Below, in pieces: positions 43,864-54,984 of a stretch of 64,000 nt of DNA. Within the stretch, counting starts at the first letter, position 1. Every line of letters starts with the position of its first letter. The notes beneath the pieces were generated by a model. It had not been told where the DNA came from and ran no database searches. It saw nothing but the letters and a program-made list of their open reading frames with translations. Source of the DNA: Alphaproteobacteria bacterium (GTDB lineage Bacteria; Pseudomonadota; Alphaproteobacteria; Sphingomonadales; Sphingomonadaceae); contig JAUHYZ010000001.1 in assembly GCA_030426245.1 (NCBI GenBank), positions 310,001-374,000 on the forward strand. The letters are read 5' to 3'. The position numbers and the translations under genes are program-made.

Positions 43864-46081
43864 TCTTCTCGAAAAGGAACCAGCCGCGCCGGGTCTTACC
43901 CGCCGTTCGATGCTGAAGGCCAGTGTGATTGCTGGCGGCGGGCTGATGATCGCCGCATCCATTCCGCTTGCAGGCTGCGCGCCGGGCGAAGTGTCGAGCG
44001 ACACGTTCAATGCCTGGGTCAAGATCGCCAGTGACGGCACGATCACGCTGATAAACCAGAACCCCGAGATCGGTCAGGGCATCGCGACGATGCTGCCCAT
44101 GCTGATCGCGGAAGAACTGGATGCCGATTGGGACAAGGTCGTGATCGAGCAGGGCGATTACGATGCGGACAAGTATGAGAGCCAGATTGCGGGCGGCAGC
44201 TTCGCGACGCCGACCCACTGGATTCCGATGCGCCAGGTGGGCGCGGCGACGCGCCAGATGCTGGTGGCCGCCGCTGCCGAACGCTGGGGCGTTCCGGCCG
44301 CAGGGCTGACCACGGCAAAGTCGGTGGTCACCGATCCGGCCTCCGGCAATACGCTTTCCTACGGCGATCTGGCCGAGGATGCGGCCAAGATCGCGGCGCC
44401 CGACATGGAGGCAGTCACGCTCAAGGACGAGAAGGATTTTACCCTGATCGGCCAGGCCATCGGCGGTACGCACAGCCCCAAGATCGTGCGCGGGGAACCG
44501 ATCTTCGGCATGGATACCCAGCTTGACGGCATGGTCTATGCGGCGTTCGAACGGGCTCCGGTCTTTGGCGCCAGGCTGGTTTCGGCCGACACGTCGGCGG
44601 CAGAGGCCGTGCCGGGCGTGGAGAAGGTCTTCGTCGTGAAAGGCGGAGACGACCCCTTCAAACTGATCGACGGCGTGGCCGTGGTCGCCAAGAATTGGTG
44701 GATTGCCAACAAGGCGCGCGAAAAGCTGAAGATCGAATGGGATAACGGGAAATGGGCATCCCACAGCTCGGAAGGCTATAACAAGCGGGCGAGCCAGCTT
44801 ATGGCGGGCCGCCCGGCGCACAATCTGGCCGACAATGGCAATGTGGACGGTGCCTTCGCCTCCGCGGCCAAGGTGCTGGATGCCGAATATTCCTATCCCT
44901 TCCTTGCCCATGTGGCGATGGAGCCGCAGAATTGCACCGCGCTTTATCACGAAGACGGTTCGATGGAATTCTGGGCACCCACCCAGACGCCGGCACGGGC
45001 GCATGGGGACCTGGTCGAGCTGCTGGGCGTTTCGCCCGACAAGGTGAAGATCCATCTCACCCGCATGGGCGGCGGCTTCGGGCGCAGGCTCTACAACGAT
45101 TTCATGTGCCAGAACGCAGCCATCGCCAAGGAGATGCCGGGCACGCCCGTGCAGCTCATCTGGAGCCGTGAAGACGACGTGCATAGCGATTTCTTCCGCA
45201 CGGCAGGCTGGCACAAGCTGCGCGCCGCGATCGACAGTTCCGGCAAGCTGACCGGGCTGGAAGATCACTTCGTAACATTCGGAGAAGGCGCCGAATTCGC
45301 CGATTTTTCCACCTCGATGGAAACGACGGAGTTTCCGGCCCATTTCCTGGACAATCTGCGTTATGGCTATTCGACCATGGAAACGCGCGTGCCGCTGGGC
45401 GCGATGCGGGCGCCGCGGTCGAACGCCATTGCCTGGACCATGCAATCCTTCCTTGACGAAGTGGCGCATGCACAGGGCAGGGATCTGCCTGCGCTGATGC
45501 TGGAATTGCTGGCCGAATCGAAGACGCTGCCCGGGCGGCCGAACCGTCCCGAATGGCCGGGCATGAATTCCGATCGCGCCCGTGCCGTGATCGAGAAGGT
45601 GCTGGAAATGTCGAACTGGCAGGCCGGCGCCGGCGGCAATGGCCGCGGCAAGGGCTTCGGCTTCTATTTCAGCCATAGCGGCTATTTTGCCGAAGTGGTG
45701 GAAGCCAGCGTGTCCGCTTCCGGCCAGATCCAGCCGCATCACGTGTGGGTCGTGGGCGATGTGGGCAAGCATATCGTCAACCCGTTCGGCGCGCTGAACC
45801 AGGTCGAAGGTTCGGTGATCGACGGGCTGGGGCAGGCGGTTGCGCTGGCGGTGGAGATCAAGGACGGCACCGTTCAGCAGTCGAACTTCCACGATTATCC
45901 GGTGCCGCGCATGCCGATCACGCCGCAGATCGACGTGGAATTCCTCAAGACGGACAATCCGCCGACGGGGCTGGGCGAACCGGCGCTTCCGCCGGTGATC
46001 CCGGCGCTGACCAATGCGATCTTCGCCGCGACCGGCAAGCGGGTTCGCTCCCTGCCGATCGATCTGAGCAGCATCGCCTGA
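43856..46081 (+). CDS. Tat-exported molybdopterin subunit of aldehyde oxidoreductase (IorB-like)
   Basis: Catalytic Mo-binding subunit, 741 residues, xanthine-oxidase family. The N-terminus has a twin-arginine signal (TRRSMLKASVIAGGG), so the enzyme works in the periplasm. Family motifs include NPEIGQGIATMLPML, RMGGGFGRRLYNDFM (Mo-cofactor contact) and the C-terminal PTGLGEPALPPVIPALTNAI with the likely catalytic Glu in GLGEPALPP. The substrate is unknown (aldehyde or N-heterocycle). The cofactor genes mocA and xdhC lie convergent just downstream, which supports the Mo assignment. Confidence 0.92.
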   Translation: MPDLLEKEPAAPGLTRRSMLKASVIAGGGLMIAASIPLAGCAPGEVSSDTFNAWVKIASDGTITLINQNPEIGQGIATMLPMLIAEELDADWDKVVIEQGDYDADKYESQIAGGSFATPTHWIPMRQVGAATRQMLVAAAAERWGVPAAGLTTAKSVVTDPASGNTLSYGDLAEDAAKIAAPDMEAVTLKDEKDFTLIGQAIGGTHSPKIVRGEPIFGMDTQLDGMVYAAFERAPVFGARLVSADTSAAEAVPGVEKVFVVKGGDDPFKLIDGVAVVAKNWWIANKAREKLKIEWDNGKWASHSSEGYNKRASQLMAGRPAHNLADNGNVDGAFASAAKVLDAEYSYPFLAHVAMEPQNCTALYHEDGSMEFWAPTQTPARAHGDLVELLGVSPDKVKIHLTRMGGGFGRRLYNDFMCQNAAIAKEMPGTPVQLIWSREDDVHSDFFRTAGWHKLRAAIDSSGKLTGLEDHFVTFGEGAEFADFSTSMETTEFPAHFLDNLRYGYSTMETRVPLGAMRAPRSNAIAWTMQSFLDEVAHAQGRDLPALMLELLAESKTLPGRPNRPEWPGMNSDRARAVIEKVLEMSNWQAGAGGNGRGKGFGFYFSHSGYFAEVVEASVSASGQIQPHHVWVVGDVGKHIVNPFGALNQVEGSVIDGLGQAVALAVEIKDGTVQQSNFHDYPVPRMPITPQIDVEFLKTDNPPTGLGEPALPPVIPALTNAIFAATGKRVRSLPIDLSSIA

Positions 46082-46116
46082 GCGCTAAGGGGAGATCGGC
46101 TCCGGCCGCGTCCCTC

Positions 46117-46734
46117 CTAGCGGAGCCATTCGGCCAATGCGCCTTCGACCGCCCGGATCTCTTCGGGCGTGTCGACGTCGCTGAGCTCGCCCACCGGTGT
46201 CGGCACCATGACCGTATCGGGATCTTCGCGCAGCAGCAGCCCCGCGCCGCGATCGCCGCCGAGTTTCTGCAGCGGGGCAAAGCTTTCGCGCGTGAAGCAG
46301 GCCGGAATGCCGGGCTTGCCGTCGGGATAGCGGACTGCGGAATTATGGCCGCGCATGGCGGCATAGATCAGGCGCTCCAGCAAGGCGGGCGTGACCAGCG
46401 GCATGTCCGCCAGCATCAGCAGCAGCCTGTCGCAGCCCGAAAGTTCGGCATGGCGGGCGGCGAGGGCGACCGAAGTCGAAAGCCCTTCCTGTGCATCGGG
46501 ATTGCGGATCAGCTCTGCCTCTCCCGCCTCGGCCGCTGCCAGGGCGAAGGCAGGTGCATCCTCGCCCACCACGATCGCGCAGGCCGCCCGGTCCATGGTG
46601 AGCGCGGCCTCCAGCGCATAGCTGCCCAGTGGCCTTCCCATCACCGGCGCGTCCAGCTTGCCCCCGCCGAAGCGCGATCCCTGGCCCGCGGCCAGAACAG
46701 CGACGAACAGCCCCCAGTTCGCCGCCACGCTCAT
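46117..46734 (-). CDS. mocA: Molybdenum cofactor cytidylyltransferase (MocA/MobA family)
   Basis: A 205-residue nucleotidyltransferase that makes the dinucleotide form of the Mo cofactor (MCD) used by xanthine-oxidase-family enzymes. The N-terminal motif is LAAGQGSRFGGGKLDAPVMG and the second motif LLLMLADMPLVTPALLERLI. ATGA overlap with xdhC. Because the family also contains MobA-type proteins, cytidine specificity is inferred from the neighbouring Mo hydroxylase. Confidence 0.88.
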   Translation of the reverse strand: MSVAANWGLFVAVLAAGQGSRFGGGKLDAPVMGRPLGSYALEAALTMDRAACAIVVGEDAPAFALAAAEAGEAELIRNPDAQEGLSTSVALAARHAELSGCDRLLLMLADMPLVTPALLERLIYAAMRGHNSAVRYPDGKPGIPACFTRESFAPLQKLGGDRGAGLLLREDPDTVMVPTPVGELSDVDTPEEIRAVEGALAEWLR

Positions 46735-47573
46735 CGGTGGGGATGCAGCATTTCATAGGCGCCGACCACTTCGGCCATGATCGAAAGCGCCAGCACCCCG
46801 GCATCGCGGCTATGCGGGATCAGGCCGACCGGCCCGGTAATGCGCGCCAGCTCCGCCTCGCTGTGGCCGGCAGCCCGCAGCCGTTCCATCCGGCTTTCGC
46901 GGGCCGGGGCGCCGCCTTGCGCGCCGATATAGAAGGCGGGGCTTTTCAGCGCCCATTCCAGCAGCACATGTTCCCATTCGTGATCGTGGAACAGCAGCAG
47001 CACCGCCGTCCACGGATCGACCGCAATGTCCGTTGGCGCCTGGCCCAGCGAAATGCCCTGGCCCGCTTCGCGCCATTCGGCCTCGATCCCCTGTGTTGCC
47101 GCAAGCCGTTGCAGCGCGGCGCATTCGCTGCCTGCGCCCAGTATGACGAGCCGCAAGGCGGGGATGTAGGAGCGCTGGGCAATGAAGCCGGCCTGGCTGC
47201 TCAGCGGCAGGTCCAGAGCGGCCTCCTGCCGCTGGCCGATCTGCTCCACGCAGGCCGCCAGGGCGCTGCGGTCCGGCGCGGGGTCGATCAATATATCCAG
47301 GCCCGATCCGCAAGGCAGGCGGAAATCGATAAAGGGGGAGCCTTCGCCATAGCGCAGCAGCTTCGCCTCGCCCGTCTGCATCGCCAGCTCCGCCTGGTTC
47401 GCCAGTTCCCGGTCCAGGCAGTTATCCGCCATGTCCCCCGCGATCGAACCGTCGCGCCCCACGGCCAGCTGCGCCCCGCAGCGCCGCGAGAAGCTGCCTT
47501 CCACATTTACCAGTGTGCACAGCGCCGCATCCCCTGCCGCGGCTTGTTCCAGTGCATCGTGATCGCTTGTCAT
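46731..47573 (-). CDS. xdhC: XdhC-family cofactor insertion/sulfuration factor
   Basis: A 280-residue protein of the XdhC/CoxI family that carries and sulfurates the Mo cofactor before insertion into the apoenzyme. The N-terminal part has VNVEGSFSRRCGAQLAVG with the family Ser/Arg motif, the middle a Rossmann-like segment LRLVILGAGSECAALQRL, and the end GAYIGAQGG-like FYIGAQGGAPARESRMERL plus GLIPHSRDAGVLALSI. ATG 47573 is preceded by AGGTG; a GTG two codons earlier is possible. Overlaps mocA by 4 bases. Confidence 0.9.
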   Translation of the reverse strand: MTSDHDALEQAAAGDAALCTLVNVEGSFSRRCGAQLAVGRDGSIAGDMADNCLDRELANQAELAMQTGEAKLLRYGEGSPFIDFRLPCGSGLDILIDPAPDRSALAACVEQIGQRQEAALDLPLSSQAGFIAQRSYIPALRLVILGAGSECAALQRLAATQGIEAEWREAGQGISLGQAPTDIAVDPWTAVLLLFHDHEWEHVLLEWALKSPAFYIGAQGGAPARESRMERLRAAGHSEAELARITGPVGLIPHSRDAGVLALSIMAEVVGAYEMLHPHR

Positions 47574-47747
47574 CCCCACCTGCTTATTGTGATTGTTCTT
47601 TCATGCAAAGCCTAGCCGTCCATGGCAGGCCCGGCACGTAAATTATCGCGTTAATGGTTATTGACCTTGCGTGCAAAGCGCGCTCGATTGCGCCGGAGTG
47701 CCGAACCGAGGCCGCGTGTTCTGCGGCCGATCCTGGGAGAGAATTGA

Positions 47748-48695
47748 ATGAGCATTTCGCGCCATCTGGTCGATCCGGAAATCATACCGCTTCTGGAGAT
47801 GCCGGACATGGATATTGCCGCACCCGGAAAGCTGGCTGAGGTGCGTGAAGATCCGCGCTTCGCGATCGAGAACATGCCGCCGCCGCCCTTCGAGATTACC
47901 GAGGCGCATGCGCCGGTACCCGGCGGCCCGGATGTGAAGCTGGTGGTGATCAATCCGCCTTCGCAGAAGAAGGACCGCCCGGCGATCCTGCATCTGCATG
48001 GCGGGGGGATGGTGATCGGTTCGGCCGATATGGCCCGGATGGGCAAGCCCGAACAGGCGCTGGAGCTGGATTGCGTGGTCGTTTCGGTCGATTATCGCCT
48101 GGCGCCGGAAACGCCCTTTCCCGGCCCGCAGGAAGACAATTACGCCGCGCTCACATGGCTGGCGGAGAATGCGGCCAGCCTGGGCGCCGATCCGGCGAAG
48201 ATCCTGGTGATGGGCGAAAGCGCGGGCGGCGGCCTGGCGGCGGCCCTGTCGCTGATGGCGCGCGACCGGGGCGGGCCGAAGATCATCGGCCAGGCGCTGC
48301 TCTATCCGATGCTCGATCACCGCACCGGCGGGCCGGACGATGTGTGGAAGAACAAGCATACGGGCGAGTTCATCTGGGACCGCAACAAGAACCAATTCGG
48401 CTGGGAGGCCTTGCGCGGCGATTACGAACCGACCGACGAGCGCAAGGGCTGGTTCTCCCCCGCATTGGCCGAAGACCTTTCGGGCCTGCCGCCGACCTAT
48501 CTGGCGACGGGCGCACTGGACCTGTTCCTGGACGAGGATCTGGATTTCGCGCGCCGGTTGATCGATGCCGGCGTGCCGACGGAACTGCATGCCTATCCGG
48601 GCGCCGTCCACGCTTTCGACATGGTGCCGGAAACCGCGCTGCAGGCGCAGGCGCAGGCCAATCTGAGCTTCGGGCTCAAGCGCCTGCTGAAGTAG
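47748..48695 (+). CDS. HSL-family alpha/beta hydrolase (carboxylesterase)
   Basis: Cytoplasmic esterase or lipase of 315 residues. It has the oxyanion motif HGGG (84-87), nucleophile Ser158 in MGESAGGGLA, the acid in LDLFLDEDLDF and the His in GAVHAFDM, all typical of the hormone-sensitive-lipase (family IV) type. ATG 47748 has GGGAGAG upstream. It is convergent with the slipin gene. The substrate is unknown. Confidence 0.93.
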   Translation: MSISRHLVDPEIIPLLEMPDMDIAAPGKLAEVREDPRFAIENMPPPPFEITEAHAPVPGGPDVKLVVINPPSQKKDRPAILHLHGGGMVIGSADMARMGKPEQALELDCVVVSVDYRLAPETPFPGPQEDNYAALTWLAENAASLGADPAKILVMGESAGGGLAAALSLMARDRGGPKIIGQALLYPMLDHRTGGPDDVWKNKHTGEFIWDRNKNQFGWEALRGDYEPTDERKGWFSPALAEDLSGLPPTYLATGALDLFLDEDLDFARRLIDAGVPTELHAYPGAVHAFDMVPETALQAQAQANLSFGLKRLLK

Positions 48696-48724
48696 TGGAG
48701 CTGCCAGACCGTCTATCGGGCTGG

Positions 48725-48747
48725 GGCCTGCCGAAGCGCAGCAGGCC
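48725..48747. terminator. Bidirectional hairpin between convergent esterase and slipin genes
   Basis: GGCCTGC and GCAGGCC form a perfect 7-bp stem with a 9-base loop, ending right at the slipin stop codon. There is no T tract, so terminator function is only probable. Confidence 0.5.
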
Positions 48748-49527
48748 TCAGCCTTCCGGCTTGTCCTTCTTCGGCCCTTCGAACCAATCCTTCAGATTGA
48801 TCGGGAAGGGGAAGATCACCGTGGACGAGTTCTGCTCGTTCGCCAGCACGTTGAGCGTGGAGAGATAGCGCAGCTGCATCGCTTCGGGCACTTCGTTCAG
48901 GATCCGGGCGGCATCGACCAGGCGGTTGGCGGCCTGATGTTCGCCTTCCGCATTGATCACCTTGGCGCGCCGCTCCCGCTCGGCCTCCGCCTGGCGGGCG
49001 ATGGCGCGGATCATGGATTCGTCGATATCGACATGCTTGATTTCGACATTGGCGACCTTGATGCCCCAGGCGTCGGTCTGCTTGTCCAGGATTTCCTGAA
49101 TGTCCTCGTTCAGCTTGTCGCGTTCGGTCAGCATCTCGTCCAGATCGTGCTTGCCCAGCACTGAGCGCAATGTCGTCTGCGCCAGCTGGCTGGTCGCAGC
49201 GATGAAGTCTTCCACCTGGATCACGGCGCTTTCGGGGTCGAGCACGCGGAAATAGACCACGGCATTGACCTTTACCGAGACATTGTCGCGCGAGATCACG
49301 TCCTGCGTCGGCACGTCCAGCACCACGGTGCGCAGATCGGTGCGCACGATCTGCTGCACGAAGGGGATCAGGATGATCAGGCCCGGGCCCTTGGTGCCGG
49401 TATAGCGGCCGAGCGTGAAGATCACGCCGCGCTCATATTCGCGCAGGATCTTGATCGCCGCCCACAGGAAGATGATAACCAGCAGGAGAAGCGGAGTGTA
49501 GAAGCCGATATTTCCGAGGATTTCCAT
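48748..49527 (-). CDS. Slipin / stomatin-like SPFH protein
   Basis: A 259-residue membrane protein with one N-terminal helix (about 10-27) followed by an SPFH/band-7 domain: [75 protein letters not shown] and a C-terminal coiled coil ([20 protein letters not shown]). Slipins oligomerise in lipid rafts and their neighbour NfeD protease cleaves them. AGGAGAG precedes the ATG. The nfeD gene lies 12 bases upstream. Confidence 0.95.
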   Translation of the reverse strand: MEILGNIGFYTPLLLLVIIFLWAAIKILREYERGVIFTLGRYTGTKGPGLIILIPFVQQIVRTDLRTVVLDVPTQDVISRDNVSVKVNAVVYFRVLDPESAVIQVEDFIAATSQLAQTTLRSVLGKHDLDEMLTERDKLNEDIQEILDKQTDAWGIKVANVEIKHVDIDESMIRAIARQAEAERERRAKVINAEGEHQAANRLVDAARILNEVPEAMQLRYLSTLNVLANEQNSSTVIFPFPINLKDWFEGPKKDKPEG

Positions 49528-49539
49528 GGGTAGCTCTCC

Positions 49540-50949
49540 TTAGGTTTGTTCTCTGCCGTCTTGCGCCGCCGCAACCGACAGGCGCAGGCCATTCACGCTC
49601 TCCACGACGACGCGTTCGCCCTTCTTCAGGGATTCCGGGCCGGTCGCGTTCCAGCGTTCGCTATGGACGAAGACATGCCCTTTTCCGCCCTTCCAGTCGC
49701 TCACTTCGCCGCTCGCACCGATCAGCTCTTCCTGGCCCGATCGGACCGGGTGGCGGAAGGATTTGATGCTGACCCGCGCGATGAAGAACAGCAGCACGGC
49801 GCTGAACACGCCGAGCGCGGCAATGATCGACCAGTCGATCTGGAATTCGGGCACGTCGGTGTCGACCATGATGGCCGATCCGATCACGAAGGAGGCCAGG
49901 CCCCCTATGCCCAATATCCCGAAGGACGGGGCGAAGGCTTCGGCCACCATCAGCGCCAGGCCCAGCACGATCAGCGCAACGCCGGCAAAGTCCACCGGCA
50001 GGGCAGTGAGCCCGTAAAGCGCGACCAGCAGCGAAATCCCGCCGATCGTGCCGGGCACCAGCGATCCGGGATTCATGAATTCGAAGAACAACCCGTAAAT
50101 CCCCACCATCATCAGGATCATGGCGACATTGGGATTGGTGATGGTGGCGAGCAGTTCGGTCGTCCAGTCCGGCTCCACTTCCGCCACGGCAATATCGCGC
50201 GTTGAAAGAACCCGCTCCTGGCCCGCGACTTCCACGCTGCGCCCGTCGAGCTGTTCCAGCAGGTCCGCCCGGTCCGCGGCGACGATATCGACGACGCCCT
50301 GTTCCAGCGCGGCACTGGCAGACAGGCTGGAGGCCTGCCGCACCGCCTCTTCCGCCCACTCCGCATTGCGCCCGCGCATTTCCGCCAGCGAGCGGATATA
50401 GGCGACTGCATCGTTCACAACCTTGCGTTCGCTGGCATTGGCCGGCGCCGCCGCTTCTTCTTCTCCCTCTTCGCCGCCGCCGGCGGGGGAGGGGGAGCCG
50501 CCGATCTGGATCGGGGTGGCCGCACCCAGATTGGTGGCCGGCGTCATGGCGGCGATATGGCTGGCATAGAGGATATAGGTCCCCGCGCTGGCTGCCCGGG
50601 CGCCGCTGGGATGGACATAGGTTGCCACCGGGATCGGCATCGCCAGGATGCCCTGGATGATTTCGCGCATGCTGGTGTCCAGCCCGCCGGGCGTATCCAT
50701 TTCGATGATCACCAGGCTGGCATTCTGCTCGCGCGCCTGTTCCAGCCCGCTGGTGATATAGGCCGCGCTGGCAGGGCCGATCGCGCCCTCCAGCGTCAGC
50801 ACCAGCGCTTGATTGTTCGTCGCAGTAGCGGGTGCCTCTTGCGCAGCGGCGGGCGCTGCCCAGGCCATGCTCGCCAGGGCGGTGAAAAGCGCAACAATTG
50901 CAAGCCGTAAGCTGCTGATTGCGCTGTATAATCCCGGGAAGCGCATCAT
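49540..50949 (-). CDS. nfeD: NfeD-family membrane serine protease
   Basis: A 469-residue membrane-bound ClpP-like protease that acts on the slipin partner. A signal peptide (to about AAPAAAQ) is followed by the protease domain with nucleophile Ser in SGARAASAGTYI and a Lys in ASERKVVNDAVAYI, an acidic/Pro linker, four or more transmembrane helices, and a C-terminal OB-fold NfeD domain. ATG 50949 has GGAGAGGAAGG upstream; a longer frame starts without such a site. The promoter at 51064-51092 serves this two-gene operon. Confidence 0.93.
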   Translation of the reverse strand: MMRFPGLYSAISSLRLAIVALFTALASMAWAAPAAAQEAPATATNNQALVLTLEGAIGPASAAYITSGLEQAREQNASLVIIEMDTPGGLDTSMREIIQGILAMPIPVATYVHPSGARAASAGTYILYASHIAAMTPATNLGAATPIQIGGSPSPAGGGEEGEEEAAAPANASERKVVNDAVAYIRSLAEMRGRNAEWAEEAVRQASSLSASAALEQGVVDIVAADRADLLEQLDGRSVEVAGQERVLSTRDIAVAEVEPDWTTELLATITNPNVAMILMMVGIYGLFFEFMNPGSLVPGTIGGISLLVALYGLTALPVDFAGVALIVLGLALMVAEAFAPSFGILGIGGLASFVIGSAIMVDTDVPEFQIDWSIIAALGVFSAVLLFFIARVSIKSFRHPVRSGQEELIGASGEVSDWKGGKGHVFVHSERWNATGPESLKKGERVVVESVNGLRLSVAAAQDGREQT

Positions 50950-51063
50950 GTTCTTGCCTTCCTCTCCGATTGTTTGCGGAGACAATACCATATTTGCCCC
51001 TGTCCTGCCGAGATTTGTGGGGTTTCCCGGCGGGAATTGCGGCACGGGTGATTCTGCTTGACA

Positions 51064-51092
51064 TATATAACCCAAATGGTTAGTAAAGTCAA
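51064..51092 (-). promoter_or_regulatory. Sigma-70-type promoter of nfeD-slipin, inside a dyad
   Basis: On the minus strand TTGACT (51092-51087) is 17 bases from TATATA (51069-51064), about 115 bases before the nfeD ATG. The elements lie in a 37-base dyad with CTTGAC/GTCAAG outer arms (from about 51058) and AACC/GGTT inner arms. A repressor or activator could bind the dyad. Confidence 0.7.
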
Positions 51093-51577
51093 GTCCCGTA
51101 ACCTCAGCGGGATGCGGATCGGGGGCGGCATGGCCGGCTGAACCCGCTTCCATCTGTCCCATTATGGGACAATCGCGGCTGGCGCTCACTGCGTCAGGGA
51201 GGCGGCTTCTCATGCCGGCTCCGCCTGCTGCTTCTCCCCCTGACGGGTCACCTCAGCCCGGAAGGACTGAGAGCTGCAGAAGCCTGCAGACACCGGATTT
51301 GGAGCGGCATTTCAGCCGCAGGGATGATGGAGCAATGCGAGCCCGCTCCTTACGTCCCAAGCCGGTGGCGGGAGATAGGGCCGAACCTGTGCGCGGATAG
51401 AGCGGAAACTTAGGAACGCACCGGTCAGTCGCAAACACTTCCATCCGCCCGCCTGACCTGACGCCTGCGGGCTTTCCGGCCCCGGCGCCAGCCGCGCGAT
51501 CCGTTATTTCCCTTGGCGCCCATTCGCACGGGCTTGTCCGGGTTCGCCGCCGGATGGTTCTCCATGTCTCCCCTATC

Positions 51578-51659
51578 GTCATCCCGGACTTGTTCCGGGA
51601 TCCCGCTGTCTTTTTGCCGACAAGTAAGAAGCGGGTCCCCGGGACAGGCCCGGGGTGAC
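51578..51659. repeat. GC-rich palindromic intergenic repeat (REP-like)
   Basis: Outer arms GTCATCCCGG and CCGGGGTGAC, with inner palindromes CCCGGACTTGTTCCGGG and GTCCCCGGGAC, span about 80 bases. Such elements recur between genes in alphaproteobacteria. Whether other copies exist cannot be seen here. Confidence 0.6.
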
Positions 51660-51691
51660 TTGGTTTGGACTTCCGCTTCCACCCAAATCCC

Positions 51692-52351
51692 TCACTCCTC
51701 CGCCTCCGGCAGAGCGCGGAACATCAGCGCCAGGAAGATCGCGCTCGCCGGGAAGGTGATCGCCCAGGCCGAGGCGAGCCAGATCAGCGGCGGCACCGCC
51801 ATCTGGAACAGCAGGAAAGGCAGCAGCAGCCCGTTGGCAATCAGCGCGCCCTTGGCAAGGCCGCTGGCCGCTATGCGGGGCAGGCCGAAAGCGGCCATCA
51901 GCGTCGCGGCGGACATTAGGCTATAGCCGTAGAGATCGACCGCGAAGAGGAAGGATTCGTAAGGCACGAATAGGAGCAGTTCGATGCCTGCCGTGTCTCC
52001 CGCGGCAAGCCTGGGCGCCACGAAGGTGAGCTGCACGAAATAGACGAGGCCGGTCAGCGTGGCATACATCGCCGCGAAGCCGAGCGCGGCCAGAGTGAAG
52101 ACTTTCCGCCCCGGCGGCGCGGCGCAGTGCAGCGCGGCCATCGTCACCACGAAAGCGGGGCCCAGCAGCAGGGAAGGGCCGAGCAGCAGCAGGATGCCCA
52201 GCGGCGTGCTCGCGCTCTCGGGCCCGCCCGCGGAGCCGAGCATGCCGGCCCATTCGAACAATTGCGCGGCGATATAGGCAATGCTCAGCGTGGCGGCGCA
52301 GATTGCCGCCCAGAAGCCGACGCGTTTTGTAGACGGGGAAGCTGCCGTCAT
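51692..52351 (-). CDS. Polytopic membrane protein of unknown function
   Basis: A 219-residue protein with about six hydrophobic segments and an N-terminus with one helix (IAYIAAQLFEWAGMLG region). No known family is recognised. ATG 52351 has GGGAGGGGAGCG just upstream. It starts 23 bases after the acetyl-CoA synthetase stop and may be co-transcribed with it. Confidence 0.75.
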   Translation of the reverse strand: MTAASPSTKRVGFWAAICAATLSIAYIAAQLFEWAGMLGSAGGPESASTPLGILLLLGPSLLLGPAFVVTMAALHCAAPPGRKVFTLAALGFAAMYATLTGLVYFVQLTFVAPRLAAGDTAGIELLLFVPYESFLFAVDLYGYSLMSAATLMAAFGLPRIAASGLAKGALIANGLLLPFLLFQMAVPPLIWLASAWAITFPASAIFLALMFRALPEAEE

Positions 52352-52374
52352 GCGCTCCCCCTCCCGGTCTTCCG

Positions 52375-54327
<1,953 letters not shown>

Positions 54328-54438
54328 TTGCTCCCATGACTTGCTCGCCGGCGGCGCGGCCGGCCCAATCGCTAAACATGATAAGGGCTAGGCGCTGTGC
54401 CGCCTGACCGCAAGCGCCAGCATGCCTTGGACGAAGCG

Positions 54439-54852
54439 CTAGCGCCAGAGGGCATTGAGCGCGGGCAGCAAATGGTCGCGATGCTTTGCAGGAATGCGCG
54501 CGATCAGTTCGGCTTCGAACGCATCGATCGTCGCGCGGATTTCGGCGAGCTGCTTTTCCCCATGCGCCGTCATGAACAGGCCCAGCGATTTGCCGTCGAT
54601 CGGCTTGCGTTCGATCAGGCCGGCATCTTCCAGCCGCTTGAGCAGGGGCACCATATTGGCCCGCTGGATATCCAGCGAACGGCCTATCGCGCTGGAGGTC
54701 GTGCCGGGATTGTCCGCGATCAGCAGCAGCGCCGTTGCATCCACAACCCTTGTGCCGTGCGCCTCCAGCCGCTTTGCCAGATCGCCGATCATCGCATTGG
54801 CGGCCCGGCGAAGGGCGTAGCCGGGATAGGATTGCAGATTCCGCTCATTCAT
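54439..54852 (-). CDS. ferC: MarR-family regulator, FerC-like
   Basis: A 137-residue winged-helix repressor (ALLLIADNPGTTSSAIGRSL, DIQRANMVPLLKRLEDAGLI, ERKPIDGKSLGLFMTAHGEK). It is divergent from ferB and ferA. In Sphingobium SYK-6 the MarR protein FerC represses ferBA and is released by hydroxycinnamoyl-CoA thioesters (established knowledge); the same gene order is the basis for the name here. ATG 54852 has GGGAAGAG upstream; an earlier in-frame ATG at 54879 has no clear site. Confidence 0.8.
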   Translation of the reverse strand: MNERNLQSYPGYALRRAANAMIGDLAKRLEAHGTRVVDATALLLIADNPGTTSSAIGRSLDIQRANMVPLLKRLEDAGLIERKPIDGKSLGLFMTAHGEKQLAEIRATIDAFEAELIARIPAKHRDHLLPALNALWR

Positions 54853-54904
54853 CTTGGTTAACTCTTCCCTCAACATCATGCGCCGTTGTGCCGCTGCGAA
54901 TTTT

Positions 54905-54936
54905 GCTATAGCCTATAACAAAGATGGCCTATATTA
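54905..54936. promoter_or_regulatory. Probable FerC operator between ferC and ferB
   Basis: The AT-rich divergent region holds two copies of GCCTATA (54911 and 54927), 16 bases apart, and an imperfect dyad TATAGCC / GGCCTATA. Spacing of about 1.5 helical turns and location between a MarR gene and its target fit an operator; -10-like TATAAC and TATATT elements overlap it. Confidence 0.55.
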
Positions 54937-54984
54937 AAGTCAGCAAAGATCAACGAGTCGTTCGAAGTTTCAGGAGTGTATGTC

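Larger units (their letters stand above)
50950..51691. other. 742-bp region between nfeD and the small membrane protein gene
   Basis: No convincing gene was found; readings here lack ribosome sites and protein-like composition. It holds the nfeD promoter (51064-51092) and a repeat with inverted arms (51578-51659). Confidence 0.6.

Noticed and set aside
43604-45892. Minus-strand open frame of 762 codons opposite the Mo oxidoreductase genes
   Set aside because: Antisense to well-supported genes; Arg/His-rich composition typical of a shadow frame.
51253-51582. Minus-strand frame of 109 codons between nfeD and the membrane protein
   Set aside because: Arg-rich, no ribosome site, and it borders the palindromic repeat.
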